Assembly (NCBI RefSeq): GCF_015905305.1
Contig: NZ_JADZLQ010000001.1
Coordinates: 1,512,599-1,576,598, forward strand
DNA from: Pinirhizobacter soli
GTDB taxonomy: Bacteria; Pseudomonadota; Gammaproteobacteria; Xanthomonadales; Rhodanobacteraceae
Length of the DNA: 64,000 nucleotides
Reading direction: 5' to 3'
Below the pieces are notes generated by a model, which had not been told where the DNA came from, searched no databases, and saw nothing but the letters and a program-made list of their open reading frames with translations. The stretch's first letter is position 1; each line of letters starts with the position of its first letter. Positions 46,710 to 56,131 of this stretch are shown here, piece after piece. Position numbers and translations under genes: made by a program.

Positions 46710-47630
46710 TTAAAGGTGCAGTCGCTTCGCGATAGATTCTATGAGGTGGCCGTAATAATTATTTACGTATTGATGCAGATTCAACTCACGGATGCCCCTG
46801 AGTACGTCCATATAGGTATCGTAGTCCTTTATATCGCCGCTTTCCTTGTATCTGTTGTCCGCGGCGCGGATGAATTCATCGATTGTTGGCGGGTGGACGT
46901 GGCTCTTGCCCGCATCGTCCTTGCGCTCCAACTCAAATTGACGCTGGTAAATCCAGTCCGCGAGATCTCGCGTGTCCAAGAAACGGTCGTCCACCATACC
47001 AATAAGTCCATAGTCTTCGATAATATTTTGGGCATCAAAGTAGTCAATGTCTTCCTTGTATTCCGGATGGCCTACGACATCGTTTATGACATCTCTAATG
47101 ATATCGTCGGTCGTCTTTGACGCGGAAGAAATAATTGCATTGCGTCCAACCCCTCTATCCAGCAGGCTTAAACATATATTCTTTCTGGCGTCGGATGGGT
47201 CGGGCTGATATAAATCGAAACTATGCCTGCTTGAACTACCAAGCTCCCTATCCGAGCAAATCTCGTTTGCTACATCTGCCAAGCACCTGACTTCCGAATA
47301 TGCAATGGAGAAGCCGTCGTGACGATGCGCATCCAGACAATTATCAATCGCCCTTGCGATGGGCATCGTGTTTGGGGAAAGAGCTTTGGCAGTGGCCCCG
47401 GGAAATGAGCTTGCCAGGAGGCCATAGACAAGCGTCGAAGCTGGATGCTTGACGGCGGCGCTAGCCATACTGGCCGCTGCATGCTGGGACACCGAGAAAA
47501 GATTGCCAAAAAAACCTTGGCTGGTAGTTTTTTGCAGACCCAGTTTGCCCTCAAAAGTTTCTATTTGGCGCTGATGGTGAAACTGATTCAATTGGAGGGC
47601 GACATTCTGTGGCAAGTTTCCCAACTTCAT
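46710..47630 (-). CDS. Orphan protein of unknown function, AT-richer than its surroundings
   Basis: A 306-residue protein with a good start (ATG at 47630 behind AGGAAAC). The base composition is clearly lower in G+C than the neighbouring genes, a sign of transfer. The N-terminal 60 residues are rich in Gln, Ser and Thr; a hydrophobic patch follows (STLVYGLLASSFPG); the rest is acidic and helical with many Asp and Tyr (e.g. NIIEDYGLIGMVDDRF, LNLHQYVNNYYGHL). There is no signal peptide and no known enzyme motif. It lies between a broken and an intact DUF417 gene. An effector or defence role is possible but unsupported. Confidence 0.75.
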   Translation of the reverse strand: MKLGNLPQNVALQLNQFHHQRQIETFEGKLGLQKTTSQGFFGNLFSVSQHAAASMASAAVKHPASTLVYGLLASSFPGATAKALSPNTMPIARAIDNCLDAHRHDGFSIAYSEVRCLADVANEICSDRELGSSSRHSFDLYQPDPSDARKNICLSLLDRGVGRNAIISSASKTTDDIIRDVINDVVGHPEYKEDIDYFDAQNIIEDYGLIGMVDDRFLDTRDLADWIYQRQFELERKDDAGKSHVHPPTIDEFIRAADNRYKESGDIKDYDTYMDVLRGIRELNLHQYVNNYYGHLIESIAKRLHL

Positions 47631-47717
47631 GGTTGTTTCCTATCCAATGGCAATTCGGTTGCCCCCAGCAAACCAGGGAACCCTGCCATCCTAGTCACGC
47701 CCTCCAGCGAAGACTTT

Positions 47718-47735
47718 CAATATCGGCTCATATTG
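47718..47735. promoter_or_regulatory. Operator-like inverted repeat upstream of the orphan gene
   Basis: CAATAT and ATATTG are separated by six bases, a perfect 6-bp palindrome about 90 bases before the orphan start codon. It lies in the 123-base gap to the DUF417 stop and could bind a dimeric regulator. No regulator gene is adjacent. Confidence 0.35.
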
Positions 47736-47753
47736 GGAACTTTTCCGCCAGTA

Positions 47754-48614
47754 TCAGCGTGCGGCCAAGCGCCCCACCCCGCCCCGCTCGAGGAAGACGC
47801 AAAGCACGCAAACCAGCAGCAGAAACTGGTCCTCGATGAAAAAGACCCCGCTGCTGCCCAGCCATGGCGCGCCGACATGCACGGACCATCCCGGCAGGGA
47901 GAACAAGAACGTGAGCGTGGTGAGGAAAGTGGCCCCGCACATCATCAGGGCGGATCCACCGGAGCGGCGGCGATGCGGCCAGCCCAGCAATACCAGGCCG
48001 GTGAGGATTTCCACCACGCCGATGATGTCGGACACGCCGCGTACGTCCCATACCTGCCGCATCCAGCCGAGTACCGGGCTGTCGAGCAGCAGCCTGTCGA
48101 TGCCCTCGGCTTCATAGCTGGTGAATTTCGCGCCGCCAATCCACAGGAGCACCATGATCACGCCGTATCGCGCCGCGGCCAGCGCCAGGCGCGCGGCTCG
48201 TTCACGTCCCAGCGCTTCCAGTCCGATCCAGGCCGCCAACGCAGCGATCGCCGCGTGCTTGATGATGGATTGCCCATCGCCGATGGCCGGGAATCCGCCA
48301 AAATCCTGCTTCCAGGCGACCGGGAGGAACAATCCCGCCAGGGTCGTGGCGTAGCCTAGCGCAATGGCCAATGCCGCCAACCCGCGCAGGCGTGGCCCGC
48401 GTGACTGCGCCACGCACAGCAGCAGCATGACCCATGCGCCGGCTAGCATCGTCCCGATGCCGACACCGGAAGCATTGAAGTACGGGTTCCGATCCACTAC
48501 CAGGCTGATCGCGATCCAGGCTTGCAGCACGGCAAAAATCTTCGCCACCGGCCCCAACCAGTGGCGCGCGTCGTCATGCTGGCGAAGAAAGGCTTCGATT
48601 CGGTCCACGGGCAT
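47754..48614 (-). CDS. DUF417 (YkgB/RclC-like) membrane protein with an N-terminal extension
   Basis: A 286-residue membrane protein. The C-terminal half matches the DUF417 family, whose E. coli members include RclC of reactive-chlorine resistance: WIGGAKFTSYEAEGI, VVEILTGLVLLG and FLTTLTFLFSLPGW are conserved blocks. The N-terminal 130 residues add about four helices not found in the 200-residue E. coli protein. The exact function is unknown. A broken copy of its 3' end lies about 1 kb downstream. Confidence 0.84.
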   Translation of the reverse strand: MPVDRIEAFLRQHDDARHWLGPVAKIFAVLQAWIAISLVVDRNPYFNASGVGIGTMLAGAWVMLLLCVAQSRGPRLRGLAALAIALGYATTLAGLFLPVAWKQDFGGFPAIGDGQSIIKHAAIAALAAWIGLEALGRERAARLALAAARYGVIMVLLWIGGAKFTSYEAEGIDRLLLDSPVLGWMRQVWDVRGVSDIIGVVEILTGLVLLGWPHRRRSGGSALMMCGATFLTTLTFLFSLPGWSVHVGAPWLGSSGVFFIEDQFLLLVCVLCVFLERGGVGRLAAR

Positions 48615-48742
48615 GTCCTTATGGGGTGGTTCGGCATCCTATGCCATGCAACACGCCGGGAATTTTAGACTTCGGCTCAAATCGCGCAAACTGTCCTGCC
48701 CTGCTCTGGGCTTGAAACTGCAAGCGTTCGCTTGGCGGCTCG

Positions 48743-50623
48743 CTAGATCTCCACCTGCGCACCGAGCTCGATCAACCGGTTGCCCGGAATCTGGAAGAAC
48801 GCCGTCGCCGGCAGCGCGTTGCGCGCCATGAAGGCAAACAGCTTGTCGCGCCACAGGGCCATGCCCGGCCGGCGAACGTCGGCGACGATGGTTTCGCGGG
48901 ACAGGAAGAACGTGGTGTCCATCAGGTCGAAGCCTAAGCCCTTGGCCGAGCACCGCTGCAGGGCAAGCGGGATGTTGGGGTCCTCGGCGAATCCGAAGCG
49001 CACCTGCAGGCCGTAGAAGCCGCCGCCCATGTCGATGATGTCCAGGCGCTCGTCGTTATCGGCGACCGGGGTTTCCAGCACATCGACGGTGAGCATCACA
49101 TTGCGCTCATGCAGCACCTTGTTGTGCTTGAGGTTATGCAACATGGCGTGCGGCACGGAGTTCTGGTTGGCGGTAAGGAATACCGCCGTGCCCGGCACGC
49201 GCAGCGGCGGGTGCTCGCCAATATTCTCGATGAAGGGAGCCAGGGCCAGGCCTGACTGCTTGATCTCGCGTACGACGAGGTCGCGGCCGCGGCGCCAGGT
49301 GGTCATCATGGTGAAGATCACCACGCCCAGCACCAGCGGGAACCAGCCGCCGTGGGCGATCTTCAGTGCGTTGGCGCCGAAGAAGGCGAAGTCGACGATG
49401 AGGAAAATAACGCCCGTGGCGATCACCGCCGGCCAGCTCCAGTTCCAGCGCTTGCGCGCCACCACCAGGGCCAGCATGGTGGTCATGGTCATGGTACCGG
49501 TCACCGCAATGCCGTAAGCCGCACCCAGGTTGTTCGATGAGCGGAAACCTACCACCGCCAGCAGTACCAGTACCAGCAACAGCCGGTTGATCCACGGCAG
49601 GAATATCTGCCCGGACATCTGGTGCGAGGTGTGCTTGACCGCCATGCGTGGGGAATAACCCAGCTGCATGGCTTCGCGGGTCATCGAGAACGCCCCGGAA
49701 ATCACCGCCTGCGAGGCGATCAGCGCCGCCATCGAGGACAACACCACCATCGGATACAGCAGGCTTTCCGGCACCAGCCGGTAGAACGGATTCTCAATCG
49801 CCGTCTGGTCGTGCAGCAACAAGGCGCCCTGGCCGAAGTAGTTGATCAGGAGCGCCGGCAGCACGAAGAAGAACCACGACAGGCGAATCGAACGCTTGCC
49901 GAAATGACCCATGTCCGCGTACAGCGCCTCGGCGCCGGTGAGCGCCAGCACCACGCCGCCAAGGGCAATGAACGCGCCGCGGCCATGCGTTTGGAAGAAC
50001 TCCACCGCATACATCGGGTTCAGCGCATACAGCACCTGGGGGTGGGCCATGATCTGCCGCCCACCCAGCACCGCCAGCACGATAAACCAGATAATCATCA
50101 CCGGCGCAAAAGCCCGGCCCACCAGGTGCGTGCCATGGCGCTGGATGCCGAATAGCACCAGGATGATCACCACGCAAATCGGAATGATGTAGGCATCAAG
50201 GCCGGGCGCTGCGATCTCCAGGCCTTCCACCGCCGAGAGTACCGACATGGCCGGGGTGATCACGCCGTCGCCGTAAAACAGCGACGCACCGAAAATGCCG
50301 ATGGCCGCCAGCACCCAGCGCGCCCGCGGGCTGCCCACCATGCTGCGCTGAGCCAGCGCCATCAGCGCCATGATGCCGCCCTCGCCCTTGTTGTCCGCGC
50401 GCATCACGAAGGTCACGTACTTCAGTGACACCACCATGATCAGCGCCCAGAAGATCAGCGACAGCACACCCAGCACGGCGTCCGCTTCCGGCTGCATGCC
50501 GTGCGTGCCGAGGGTTTCCTTCATGGCGTATAGCGGGCTGGTGCCGATATCGCCGAAGACGACGCCAACGGCGCCGGCCGCGAGTGCGGCCAGCGAATGG
50601 CGTCGGGTTTCATTGGTTTGCAC
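48743..50623 (-). CDS. kup: Low-affinity potassium transporter Kup
   Basis: Kup is a KUP/HAK/KT-family potassium-proton symporter. The 626 residues have twelve membrane helices and the family motif GDIGTSPLYA near the N-terminus; a cytosolic C-terminal domain (from about residue 430) follows. The GTG at 50623 is the likely start because GGGGA stands seven bases upstream; the TTG at 50629 overlaps the ruvA stop but has poor spacing. Its position between ruvA and ruvB recurs in xanthomonads as far as I recall. Confidence 0.95.
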   Translation of the reverse strand: MQTNETRRHSLAALAAGAVGVVFGDIGTSPLYAMKETLGTHGMQPEADAVLGVLSLIFWALIMVVSLKYVTFVMRADNKGEGGIMALMALAQRSMVGSPRARWVLAAIGIFGASLFYGDGVITPAMSVLSAVEGLEIAAPGLDAYIIPICVVIILVLFGIQRHGTHLVGRAFAPVMIIWFIVLAVLGGRQIMAHPQVLYALNPMYAVEFFQTHGRGAFIALGGVVLALTGAEALYADMGHFGKRSIRLSWFFFVLPALLINYFGQGALLLHDQTAIENPFYRLVPESLLYPMVVLSSMAALIASQAVISGAFSMTREAMQLGYSPRMAVKHTSHQMSGQIFLPWINRLLLVLVLLAVVGFRSSNNLGAAYGIAVTGTMTMTTMLALVVARKRWNWSWPAVIATGVIFLIVDFAFFGANALKIAHGGWFPLVLGVVIFTMMTTWRRGRDLVVREIKQSGLALAPFIENIGEHPPLRVPGTAVFLTANQNSVPHAMLHNLKHNKVLHERNVMLTVDVLETPVADNDERLDIIDMGGGFYGLQVRFGFAEDPNIPLALQRCSAKGLGFDLMDTTFFLSRETIVADVRRPGMALWRDKLFAFMARNALPATAFFQIPGNRLIELGAQVEI

Positions 50624-50625
50624 GA

Positions 50626-51225
50626 TCAATTCCCCAGCGCGGCGCGCAGCGCCTTGCGGATGATGGCCTCGGCGTCATCGCCGTCGGCTGCGGTTTTCTG
50701 TACCAGGCGCGACACTTCCACTGGCTTGTAGCCTAGTTGCAGCAGCGCGACGGTGGCTTCGCCGGCGGCGTCCAGTGGCGCACCCGACGGCATCGAGCCG
50801 TTGGCTGGCATAGCCACGCCGTTGGCATCCACGCGGTCGCGCAGTTCCACCACGATGCGTTCGGCGGTCTTCTTGCCGATGCCGGGGATCTTGGTCAGCG
50901 CCACCACGTCGCCGGCAAGCACCAGGCGTGAGAACTGGTCGGTGGATACGCCCGAGAGCACCGCCAGGGCGATCTTGGCGCCGATCCCGGACACCTTGAG
51001 CAGGTTCCGGAACAGCGCGCGCTCGTGTTCGTGCATGAAGCCATACAGCGCGACGGAGTCTTCCTTCACCGCATGGTGGGTAAGGAGGGTGACTTCCTTG
51101 CCCGTGGCCGGAAGCTCGTAGATGGTGGACATCGGGGCGTCCACCTCGTAGCCCACGCCACCGACGTCGATCAACAGGCTGGGCGGCTGTTTGGTCACCA
51201 GGATGCCGCGTAAACGTCCGATCAT
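50626..51225 (-). CDS. ruvA: Holliday junction DNA helicase subunit RuvA
   Basis: RuvA binds four-way junctions as a tetramer and recruits RuvB. The 199 residues start [10 protein letters not shown] with an OB-fold domain, then paired helix-hairpin-helix motifs ([16 protein letters not shown] and [16 protein letters not shown]), then the RuvB-binding domain III. The ATG at 51225 overlaps the ruvC stop as ATGA. Confidence 0.97.
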   Translation of the reverse strand: MIGRLRGILVTKQPPSLLIDVGGVGYEVDAPMSTIYELPATGKEVTLLTHHAVKEDSVALYGFMHEHERALFRNLLKVSGIGAKIALAVLSGVSTDQFSRLVLAGDVVALTKIPGIGKKTAERIVVELRDRVDANGVAMPANGSMPSGAPLDAAGEATVALLQLGYKPVEVSRLVQKTAADGDDAEAIIRKALRAALGN

Positions 51226-51743
51226 CGGCGCCGCCTCCATGCGGTGCGGGGAATGCCCAAGCGTTCGGTGCTCGAGCGGGTATGGGCGTGGGTCACGGCG
51301 ATCGCCAGGGCGTCTGCGGCATCGGCCTGGATGGGCCCCTTGATCGACAACAGGATGCCGATCATGTGTTGCACCTGCGTTTTGTCGGCGCGTCCACCGC
51401 CGACGACTGCCTGCTTCACTTCACTGGCCGCATATTCGTGCACCACGATCCCCTGGTTGACCAGCGCGCAAATGGCAGCGCCGCGCGCCTGGCCCAGTTT
51501 AAGTGCCGAATCGGGATTGCGGGCCATGAAGACACGCTCGATCGAGGCCTCGGTGGGCAGGTGCGTGCCAACGATAACCTGCAATTCGTCGAAAATTCGT
51601 TTCAGCCGCAGCGGGAAGGTGGCCTCGCCGGCCACGGCCAGTGCGCCGTGGAACACATGGCGGAGGCTGCCGTCGTCGGCGACGTCGATAATCCCCACGC
51701 CCGTGCGTTGGCTGCCCGGGTCGATGCCGATGATGCGCGTCAT
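51222..51743 (-). CDS. ruvC: Crossover junction endodeoxyribonuclease RuvC
   Basis: RuvC cleaves Holliday junctions as a dimer. The 173 residues include the catalytic acids in GIDPG (Asp8), [10 protein letters not shown] (Glu), and [12 protein letters not shown] (two Asp). The ATG at 51743 is chosen; the frame continues open to 51839 without homology. It lies between yebC and ruvA. Confidence 0.97.
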   Translation of the reverse strand: MTRIIGIDPGSQRTGVGIIDVADDGSLRHVFHGALAVAGEATFPLRLKRIFDELQVIVGTHLPTEASIERVFMARNPDSALKLGQARGAAICALVNQGIVVHEYAASEVKQAVVGGGRADKTQVQHMIGILLSIKGPIQADAADALAIAVTHAHTRSSTERLGIPRTAWRRRR

Positions 51744-51786
51744 GGTGTGGGTGGTCGCTGCGGGTGGATGGGCCACCCGCGACGCT

Positions 51787-52521
51787 TCAGCCTTCGACCG
51801 GCGCGGTGAGCGCGGCGTTGTGATAAATCTCGTGGACATCGTCGAGTTCTTCGAGCCACTCGATGAGATCGCGCAAGGTGTCTTCCACCTCCGCAGGCAC
51901 CGCCACGCGGTTGGCTGGACGCATGACCAGATCGGAGCTTTCCGCCTTCAGGCCAGCGCTTTTAAGCGCTTCCTCGACCGCGTGGTAGTGCTCGCCGGCG
52001 CACAGCACGGTGCTCATGCCGCCTTCGTTCACCACGTCGTCCGCGCCGGCTTCAAGCGCCGCCTCAAGGATTTTTTCTTCCTGAGCGGCATCGCCGCCCG
52101 TGGCGAAGACGATTTCGCCGGTACGGGCGAACTGGAACGAGACCGAGCCGTTGGTGCCCAGGTTGCCGCCGTGCTTGGTGAGCGCGTGGCGTACATCGGC
52201 CACAGCGCGCGTGGTGTTGTCGGTGACGCAGTCGATGATGATGGCCACGCCACCCGGGCCGTAGCCCTCGTAGCGAACTTCCTGCATGTCGGCGCCGCCG
52301 TCGGCACCCGAGCCCCGCTTGATCGCGCGCTCGATGGTGTCCTTGGTCATGTTGGCCGACAGGGCCTTGTCCACGGCCGAACGCAGGCGCGGGTTACCGG
52401 CAGGGTCAACCACGCCCGAGCGCGCCGCGACGGTGATTTCGCGGATCAGCTTGGTGAACACCTTGGCGCGCTTGGCGTCTTCGGCGTTCTTGCGACCTTC
52501 GATGGACGGGCCTCTACCCAT
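51787..52521 (-). CDS. yebC: YebC/PmpR family protein
   Basis: A conserved 244-residue protein involved in transcription or translation in different bacteria; some YebC homologues relieve ribosome stalling. It starts [20 protein letters not shown], the family hallmark (variant of AGHSKWANIK), with [17 protein letters not shown] in the middle. The ATG at 52521 is used. It forms part of the yebC-ruvC-ruvA unit. Confidence 0.94.
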   Translation of the reverse strand: MGRGPSIEGRKNAEDAKRAKVFTKLIREITVAARSGVVDPAGNPRLRSAVDKALSANMTKDTIERAIKRGSGADGGADMQEVRYEGYGPGGVAIIIDCVTDNTTRAVADVRHALTKHGGNLGTNGSVSFQFARTGEIVFATGGDAAQEEKILEAALEAGADDVVNEGGMSTVLCAGEHYHAVEEALKSAGLKAESSDLVMRPANRVAVPAEVEDTLRDLIEWLEELDDVHEIYHNAALTAPVEG

Positions 52522-52594
52522 GGGATGTTCCTGCGTGCTGCAAGGTGGCGAAGCCGGGGATTTTACTCCAAAAACCGCGTCTGGCGCCCCGCGC

Positions 52595-53233
52595 CTACCC
52601 TGCCGCGGCGCTTGCGGCCGCAAACCGGCCGTCACGCAGGAAACAGGCCGCCTGCTGTGCCACCTCGGCGGACATCAGCAGGCCCGTATGGGTGGTTTCC
52701 ACCATGCAGTGGTCGGCCAGGCCCGGCAGGCGTGTTTCGGCCACCGATACGGAGCCGTCATGTTCGTCGGCGAGCGCCCCCACCACCGAACCCAGGCCCA
52801 CGGGCAGGTAGCCGGCCACCATGCCGACCTCGCGCGGGCCATCCCAGCTTTCGAAGCCGTGCTCGAGGAGCTCCCGGGCATTGCCCAGCAGGCGGTCACC
52901 GCCCCAGTGGCCGATCAGGCCACGCGCAGCGGCGCTGCCGGCCAGCGGCGAGCCAAGGCAGACAATCCGACCGTCGGGCAGGTCGTCATCCACGCAGGCC
53001 AGCAGCGCCAGCATGCCGCCCAGGCTGTGCCCAACCAGGTGTACCCGCCCCGGCGCCAGCTCGCGCATCTTCCGCTGCAGGCGGACGATCGCACGCTCGG
53101 GCGTGCCGGCCACGCTCATGTACTCGAAGCGGTGGACTTCGAAACCCTGCTCGATCAGCCGGCGGCGCAACAAACCCATGGCGAAGGCACGCATCCACAG
53201 ACCATGCAGCAGGATGACGTGCTCGGTCGCCAC
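52595..53233 (-). CDS. Alpha/beta hydrolase, lipase-like
   Basis: A 212-residue cytosolic hydrolase. The oxyanion motif is ILLHGLWM, the nucleophile Ser lies in GHSLGG (about residue 69), and a DxxxH pair is plausible in ADHCMVETTHTG. It looks like a small PGAP1/lipase family member. The GTG at 53233 stands six bases after the aspS stop codon, so the two are co-transcribed. Its substrate is not known. Confidence 0.83.
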   Translation of the reverse strand: MATEHVILLHGLWMRAFAMGLLRRRLIEQGFEVHRFEYMSVAGTPERAIVRLQRKMRELAPGRVHLVGHSLGGMLALLACVDDDLPDGRIVCLGSPLAGSAAARGLIGHWGGDRLLGNARELLEHGFESWDGPREVGMVAGYLPVGLGSVVGALADEHDGSVSVAETRLPGLADHCMVETTHTGLLMSAEVAQQAACFLRDGRFAAASAAAG

Positions 53234-53239
53234 CGGCCG

Positions 53240-55009
<1,770 letters not shown>

Positions 55010-55094
55010 GCGCTGCTGGCTCCGGGCCGCCGACGGCCATTATTCGGGTGGAAAAGACCCCGAATTCTAGCATGCGGCCCGGAGCCGGCCGCGA

Positions 55095-55640
55095 TTACCA
55101 GCGGCGCTGGACAGCGAAACGTCCCCGGCAGCCGCCATTGACCCAGATGCCGTCGCGGTTGGTGCCCCAGTTGCGACCTTCGATGCAGCGGGTGTCCGAA
55201 TCGTTGTTGACGATGGCGACCCGTGCACCACGAAGATCGATCGGGCAGACCTTGTAGCGATTGTTCTCGCTGCCGCAGACCACGACCTGGTCGCGCCCGC
55301 CAGGCGGATGACCACCACCCCACCCCGGACCACCCGGACCACCCGGACCGCCCGGCCGGCCGCCGGCCTCGGCAAACTGGCCACGGCAACCGCGGTCGAC
55401 CCAGATGGCCCCGCGTTCGAAGCCCCAGTTGCGGCCCCTGTCGCAGCGGGTATCGGAATCCTGTTTCACCAGTTGGGCATCGCGCCAGGGCACGCTGCAG
55501 CGGGTGTATTTGCCGTCGACGCTGCCGCAGGTCACCACCTGGCCGTTGCCCCAGCGTTGCGCCTGTGCCGGCACCGCCACGAACGAAAGTCCCACCACCA
55601 AGCCCAACGTGGCCGCGAGGCCCCATGCACGCGCTTTCAT
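55095..55640 (-). CDS. Exported DUF3011 protein
   Basis: A 181-residue secreted protein with a signal peptide (GLVVGLSFVAVPAQA), then two DUF3011 repeats of about 60 residues, each with CGS...KYTRC/RYKVC, a DTRC, and GRNWGFERGAIWVDRGCRG-like blocks, joined by a Gly/Pro linker. Each repeat holds four cysteines, so disulfides are likely. DUF3011 proteins resemble carbohydrate-binding modules; the function is unknown. Start ATG at 55640 behind AAGGAG. It is an insertion between fmdB and aspS, which usually adjoin. Confidence 0.85.
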   Translation of the reverse strand: MKARAWGLAATLGLVVGLSFVAVPAQAQRWGNGQVVTCGSVDGKYTRCSVPWRDAQLVKQDSDTRCDRGRNWGFERGAIWVDRGCRGQFAEAGGRPGGPGGPGGPGWGGGHPPGGRDQVVVCGSENNRYKVCPIDLRGARVAIVNNDSDTRCIEGRNWGTNRDGIWVNGGCRGRFAVQRRW

Positions 55641-55759
55641 CGTCCCAACTCCTTCCATGCCGGCGCGGCTGCGCCATGGAGCAAGATCTTGCACTTTCCG
55701 TATGAACGAAGGAATACGCGGGCGTCGGGAGGCGCCAGGTCGATTCAGCCGCCAGCGGG

Positions 55760-56083
55760 TCAATCGGCGCTGGAGGGTGCCGCGGCAGGCTTTGGCACGT
55801 CTGCCTTGGGGGCGTTCACCTTGGGGGCATCCACCTTGGGGGTATCGGCTTTGGGCGCGTCGACCTTGCCGTCGCCGGCCAGATTTCGCTTCTTGTCGCC
55901 GTCCTTCTTGAAGTCGGTCTCATACCAGCCGCTGCCGGCCAGGCGGAAACCCGGGGCGCTGAGCATTCTTCCCACCCGCGGCTCGCCGCATGTGGGGCAA
56001 ACGGTGGGGTCGGCGTCGGAGAGCTTCTGCAGGCGCTCGAAGCGGTGGCCGCAGGCCTGGCACTGGAATTCGTAGATGGGCAT
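55760..56083 (-). CDS. FmdB-family zinc ribbon protein
   Basis: A 107-residue protein with a CxxC...CxxC zinc ribbon at its start (MPIYEFQCQACGHRFER and PTCGEPR) and the FmdB pattern. A C-terminal tail of repeated five-residue units (PKADT, PKVDA, PKVNA and similar) is encoded by 15-base tandem repeats. FmdB proteins are suspected regulators; the function is unknown. It lies upstream of aspS in many proteobacteria, here with DUF3011 between. Confidence 0.88.
   Translation of the reverse strand: MPIYEFQCQACGHRFERLQKLSDADPTVCPTCGEPRVGRMLSAPGFRLAGSGWYETDFKKDGDKKRNLAGDGKVDAPKADTPKVDAPKVNAPKADVPKPAAAPSSAD
55791..55865. repeat. 15-bp tandem repeats inside the fmdB-like gene
   Basis: Five degenerate copies of a 15-base unit (consensus TTGGGGGCGTCCACC) in a row. 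Translated on the minus strand they give the five-residue units of the protein tail. Length variation by slippage is likely among strains. Confidence 0.85.
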
Positions 56084-56131
56084 GGGGCTTGGTTACCTGG
56101 TCGCGACCGCTGATTATAGCGGGGTGTCCTG

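Noticed and set aside
51244-53217. 657-codon open frame on the plus strand
   Set aside because: It runs across ruvC, yebC and the hydrolase gene in antisense and resembles no protein family.
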